DNA of 41,064 nucleotides, taken from positions 1-41,064 of the forward strand of contig DXDT01000190.1 of the NCBI GenBank assembly GCA_019115335.1. Direction: 5' to 3'. Below are positions 38,102-41,064 of this stretch, in pieces (within the stretch, counting starts at the first letter, position 1; every line of letters starts with the position of its first letter). The translations under genes were made by a program, and so were the position numbers. The DNA comes from Candidatus Brachybacterium merdigallinarum (GTDB taxonomy: Bacteria > Actinomycetota > Actinomycetes > Actinomycetales > Dermabacteraceae). The notes below the pieces were generated by a model that ran no database searches, was not told the origin of the DNA, and worked only from the letters and a program-made list of their open reading frames with translations.

Positions 38102-38431
38102 TCAGGACCGGGGGTCGTCGTCCTCGTCGTAGTCCTCATCGTCGTCGTAGTCATCGTCGTCGTCATCGAAGTCGTCGAGATCATCGAGGTCGTCGAAGTC
38201 GTCGTCGTCATCATCGTCATCGTCATCGTCGCCGTCGAAGACGATCAGCGGCGTGGCGACGTCGTAGGCGTCGAAGAGGGCGTCGTCGTAGGTGTCGAAA
38301 GCCGTCGCCAGCTGCTCGGTGGCAGCGTCGAGGGCGGGATCGTCGTCACCGCGGGAGGCGGCCGCCGCCTCGTAGTGACGTTCCAGGGCAGCGATCAGCG
38401 CAGCAAGAGCGGAGCGAGGATCCGTGTTCAT
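38102..38431 (-). CDS. Small protein with hyperacidic poly-Asp C-terminal tail
   Basis: MNTDPRSALAALIAALERHYEAAAASRGDDDPALDAATEQLATAFDTYDDALFDAYDVATPLIVFDGDDDDDDDDDDDFDDLDDLDDFDDDDDDYDDDEDYDEDDDPRS; TACGGT-N6-ATG upstream. Confidence 0.85.
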   Translation of the reverse strand: MNTDPRSALAALIAALERHYEAAAASRGDDDPALDAATEQLATAFDTYDDALFDAYDVATPLIVFDGDDDDDDDDDDDFDDLDDLDDFDDDDDDYDDDEDYDEDDDPRS

Positions 38432-38572
38432 GGTTGGACCGTACCGTGTCAGGGGGCAGAATGGACAGCCCGAGCGGGCGATGGGCGAAGGACGCGGAAC
38501 CCGTCGTGCGACGGCCTGCGAGCCACCGCGGTGCTCCCGCCCGTGACCTGTGACCGGACCCAGCCGAGGAGT

Positions 38573-38872
38573 GTGCCGTTGCCCAGCCCGGATCAGCCTC
38601 TCGAAGCCCGTGTGGTCATCGTGCGGGATCCCCGCGCGGTGCCGGATCTGCCGGTCGAGGCGGGCCGCCGCCCCGAGGACTACGAGTACCAGATCATCAC
38701 GGTCCCTCCCCGCAGCTCGGTCTCCGCGGTGCGGGCCACCCTCACCGACGAGGCGGAGTACGGCCGCTGGGAGCTGGCCCGCACCCGGAAGTACATCGGC
38801 GGCGGTCGCAAGGTGTGGATGCGGCGGCGCATCATCAGGGTCCACTCCACGCTCTACGCCGAGGAGCACTGA
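38573..38872 (+). CDS. DUF5703-like family protein
   Basis: VPLPSPDQPLEARVVIVRDPRAVPDLPVEAGRRPEDYEYQIITVPPRSSVSAVRATLTDEAEYGRWELARTRKYIGGGRKVWMRRRIIRV; recalled family resemblance. Confidence 0.8.
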   Translation: MPLPSPDQPLEARVVIVRDPRAVPDLPVEAGRRPEDYEYQIITVPPRSSVSAVRATLTDEAEYGRWELARTRKYIGGGRKVWMRRRIIRVHSTLYAEEH

Positions 38873-38897
38873 GCAGAGCCGACGAGCACCGCGCAGG

Positions 38898-38918
38898 GCC
38901 GACGCGCGCGGCGTCGGC
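38898..38918. terminator. Hairpin downstream of the DUF5703-like gene
   Basis: gccgacgc-(gcgcg)-gcgtcggc, perfect 8-bp stem. Confidence 0.5.
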
Positions 38919-39004
38919 AGTCCGCTCGCTCGTCCACAGCGGCGTCCGTCCACAGCGACCGACTCCCGCCCACGGAGCGGGTACGGATCTGCTGAGATGG
39001 AGCC

Positions 39005-39508
39005 GTGCCCGACATCCCCCTCGCCGCCGTGTGCGTGCTGCTGGTGTGCTATCTGCCGCCCGCGACCGTGCTCGCGGTCATCGACGCCCAGCAGCATCGT
39101 CTGCCCAATCGCTGGGTCGGGGTGCTGAGCGGCACGGTGCTGCTCGGTGCGCTCCTGGTCGCCGTCCAGGATCCGGCGCTCTGGTCCGCGGTTCGCACGG
39201 GTCTGCTGCTGGCCGCGGTGGCCGGGATCGCGGCGGTGCTGGTCGCTCTCGCGGCGCCCGGGCTGATCGGGATGGGGGACGCCAAGACGTTGCCGGCCGT
39301 GGTGCTGATGGCCGCGGTGCTCGGCGGGGAGGTGCTGGTGGGGTCGCTGCTGGCGATCGCCGTGCTGGGCGGACTGCTGGGCACCGTGGTCCTGCTGGTG
39401 ACCCGGCGGGCCGGAGCTCGTTTCGCGTTCGGCCCGGTGCTGCTGTCCGGCCCCTTCCTCGGGATCCTGGCCGCGCCGCTGGTCGCGCAGGCACTGGGGA
39501 CGGGCTGA
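39005..39508 (+). CDS. A24 family prepilin peptidase-like membrane protein
   Basis: AVIDAQQHRLPNRWVGVLSG and GLIGMGDAKTLPAVVL (paired catalytic Asp, GxGD); multiple TM helices. Confidence 0.88.
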   Translation: MPDIPLAAVCVLLVCYLPPATVLAVIDAQQHRLPNRWVGVLSGTVLLGALLVAVQDPALWSAVRTGLLLAAVAGIAAVLVALAAPGLIGMGDAKTLPAVVLMAAVLGGEVLVGSLLAIAVLGGLLGTVVLLVTRRAGARFAFGPVLLSGPFLGILAAPLVAQALGTG

Positions 39509-39512
39509 GGCC

Positions 39513-40364
39513 TCAGCGTCCCGTGCCGCGCTGACGCCCGGTCTCGTACAGGGCGATCGATCCGGCGACCGCGGCGTTCAGCGAGGAGGCGCTGCCGCCC
39601 ATGGGGATCTCGGCGATCACATCGCAGGCCTCCCGCCAGGCGGCGGACATCCCCGCGGTCTCGTTCCCGATCACCAGCACCGTGCTGCCGCGCAGATCGG
39701 TCCGCTCCAGCAGGTGGCCACCGGCCTCATCGAGCCCGATCACCTGCCACGGCCGCTGCTCACCGGTGCGGGCAGGGAGGCTCGCCAGGACCTCCTGCGG
39801 TGAGGGCGCCTGCACCACCGGCAGCGCGAACATCGACCCGGTGCCGGCCCGCACCGCGGCGGGGTCCCAGGGGTCCGCGCTGTGACCGGTCACGATCAGG
39901 GCATCCGCTCCCAGCGCGTCGGCCGTGCGGGACAGAGTGCCGATGTTGCCGGGTGAGGAGGGGCGGTCCAGCACCACCAGCAGTCCTCCGGGCGCGGCCA
40001 GGTCCGCCAGGCGCGGACGTGGCACCGCGGCCAGCAGGAGCAGCTCGGGCGCACCGTCCTCCCGCTGTCCGAGCTCGGCCAGCAGCTCCGCGGCAAGCTC
40101 CACCACCGGCGCGGGCGGGTGCTCCAGGATGCGCTGCGCCCAGCTCGAGCGCTGCGGACGGCCGTCCACGAGCACGGCGCGCACGGGGATCCCGTGGCGG
40201 AGCGCCTGGGTGATCGGCCGTACTCCCTGCACGATCATCTCCCCGCTGCGGTGGCGCTTGCTGCGGTTGGTCAGCAGCGCCTGCCACTGCTGGAACAGCG
40301 CGCTGCGGCGCTGCAGACGGGCCGGCAGGGTGCGGGGGTCGATGCCGGGGCGGGACGCGGTCAC
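39513..40364 (-). CDS. TrmH/SpoU family RNA 2'-O-methyltransferase
   Basis: LVVLDRPSSPGNIGTLSRTADALGADALIVTG...VLVIGNETAGMSAAWREACDVIAEIPMGGSASSLNAAVAGSIALYE: SPOUT motifs 1-3. Confidence 0.93.
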   Translation of the reverse strand: MTASRPGIDPRTLPARLQRRSALFQQWQALLTNRSKRHRSGEMIVQGVRPITQALRHGIPVRAVLVDGRPQRSSWAQRILEHPPAPVVELAAELLAELGQREDGAPELLLLAAVPRPRLADLAAPGGLLVVLDRPSSPGNIGTLSRTADALGADALIVTGHSADPWDPAAVRAGTGSMFALPVVQAPSPQEVLASLPARTGEQRPWQVIGLDEAGGHLLERTDLRGSTVLVIGNETAGMSAAWREACDVIAEIPMGGSASSLNAAVAGSIALYETGRQRGTGR

Positions 40365-40843
40365 AGGGTGGGACCCTCCTGTGCGGCGCCGGGATAGCCG
40401 AGCTGTCGCCAGGCCTCGTAGACCGCGATCGAGGCGGCGTTGGCGAGGTTCAGGGAGCGGCGAGCGGGCAGCATCGGGATCCGCACCCGGGCGGTCACGC
40501 GCGGATGCTCGAGCACTGCCTCCGGCAGCCCGGTGGGCTCGGTGCCGAACAGGAGCACATCCGACTCCTGATAGCGGACCTGGTCGAGCGTGACATCGCT
40601 GTGGGCGGTGAAGGCGAGCACGCGGGAGGAGTCGAGCGCCGCCAGCGCCGTCTCGAGATCGGGGTGGATCGTGAGATCGGCGAGGTCGTGGTAGTCCAGT
40701 CCAGCACGGCGCAGCTTCGCATCCTCGAAGTCGAACCCGAGCGGCTCGACCAGGTGGAGGCAGGCGCCGGTGACCGCGGCCAGGCGGATGGCGTTCCCGG
40801 TGTTCCCGGCGATCGCCGGCTCGTGGAAGAGGATGTGGACCAT
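40361..40843 (-). CDS. trmL: tRNA (cytidine(34)-2'-O)-methyltransferase TrmL
   Basis: MVHILFHEPAIAGNTGNAIRLAAVTGACLHLVEPLGF...LLFGTEPTGLPEAVLEH...IPMLPARRSLNLANAASIAVYEAWRQLGY. Confidence 0.94.
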   Translation of the reverse strand: MVHILFHEPAIAGNTGNAIRLAAVTGACLHLVEPLGFDFEDAKLRRAGLDYHDLADLTIHPDLETALAALDSSRVLAFTAHSDVTLDQVRYQESDVLLFGTEPTGLPEAVLEHPRVTARVRIPMLPARRSLNLANAASIAVYEAWRQLGYPGAAQEGPTL

Positions 40844-40879
40844 GCCGGGGATTCTCCCACGCCGGCTCCACTCCCCCGG

Positions 40880-41064
40880 TCAGTCCCACCAGCTGCTGAC
40901 CAGCGTGATGCCCTCCCTCTGAAGCGCATCGTGCCAAGCCTCGTCCCGCAGCAGCCGGGACTCCCAGACCCGTTCGGCGGGGATCCCCTTCGCATCGGGG
41001 GCAGGGTGCAGGAACAGCTCGCTGGTCCCCTCGGGCAGCTCGGCGAGCCGAGCGATCACCTGGG
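40880..41064 (-). CDS. ChbG/HpnK (YdjC-like) deacetylase C-terminal fragment (5' end outside window)
   Basis: Open minus frame from the window edge: QVIARLAELPEGTSELFLHPAPDAKGIPAERVWESRLLRDEAWHDALQREGITLVSSWWD*; resembles the YdjC-family C-terminus. Confidence 0.65.
   Translation of the reverse strand, partial: QVIARLAELPEGTSELFLHPAPDAKGIPAERVWESRLLRDEAWHDALQREGITLVSSWWD

Noticed and set aside
38102-38245. Trinucleotide repeat tract considered as a CRISPR-like or non-coding repeat
   Set aside because: It lies in frame in a small conserved-looking CDS and encodes the Asp tail; no spacers.
38931-38960. Direct repeat cgtccacagcg x2 near 38.9 kb
   Set aside because: Only two 11-bp copies in GC-rich intergenic DNA; could be chance.
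1-41064. Mobile elements, prophage, CRISPR-Cas, defence islands, tRNA genes
   Set aside because: No transposase, integrase, Cas-like or cloverleaf sequence recognised by reading both strands; gene content is housekeeping throughout.

Overview
This window is a high-GC actinobacterial chromosome segment. Gene content and order suggest Micrococcales, possibly Brachybacterium/Dermabacteraceae-like (inference). It is almost entirely core genome. I see no phage, IS element, CRISPR array, tRNA or rRNA. Most genes lie in tightly overlapping minus-strand operons: fabG/sixA; lnt-ppm; helY-dagK-tatC-tatA-pafBC; hisE-hisG; fmt-rsmB-rpe; arc-dop-pup-pafA plus two FKBP PPIases and priA; trmI; an M50 protease; mshC; uppP; and two SPOUT methyltransferases. 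Plus-strand genes include two paralogous 'FNPPPNW' proteins, SURF1, GDPD, rbpA, a DUF3866-like protein, a PAC2-like protein, a DUF5703-like protein and an A24 prepilin peptidase. The strongest non-coding finding is a well-conserved FMN riboswitch (minus strand, about 20511-20630) followed by a terminator-like hairpin, upstream of a PnuC-family transporter. This identifies the transporter as a likely riboflavin importer (RibM/PnuX) rather than an NMN transporter. It sits in the rpe-hisE interval where other actinobacteria keep riboflavin biosynthesis genes, so the locus appears reduced to transport only. Other observations: a pupylation cluster with no 20S proteasome genes and an ARC ATPase lacking the docking tail; an amidohydrolase that has lost its catalytic core; a recurrent TAnnnT-N6-start signature for leaderless transcripts, including a divergent promoter with overlapping -10 elements; a poly-Asp protein; Thr-containing tandem repeats; and a PriA without ATPase motifs. 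I found no convincing wholly new multi-gene system.
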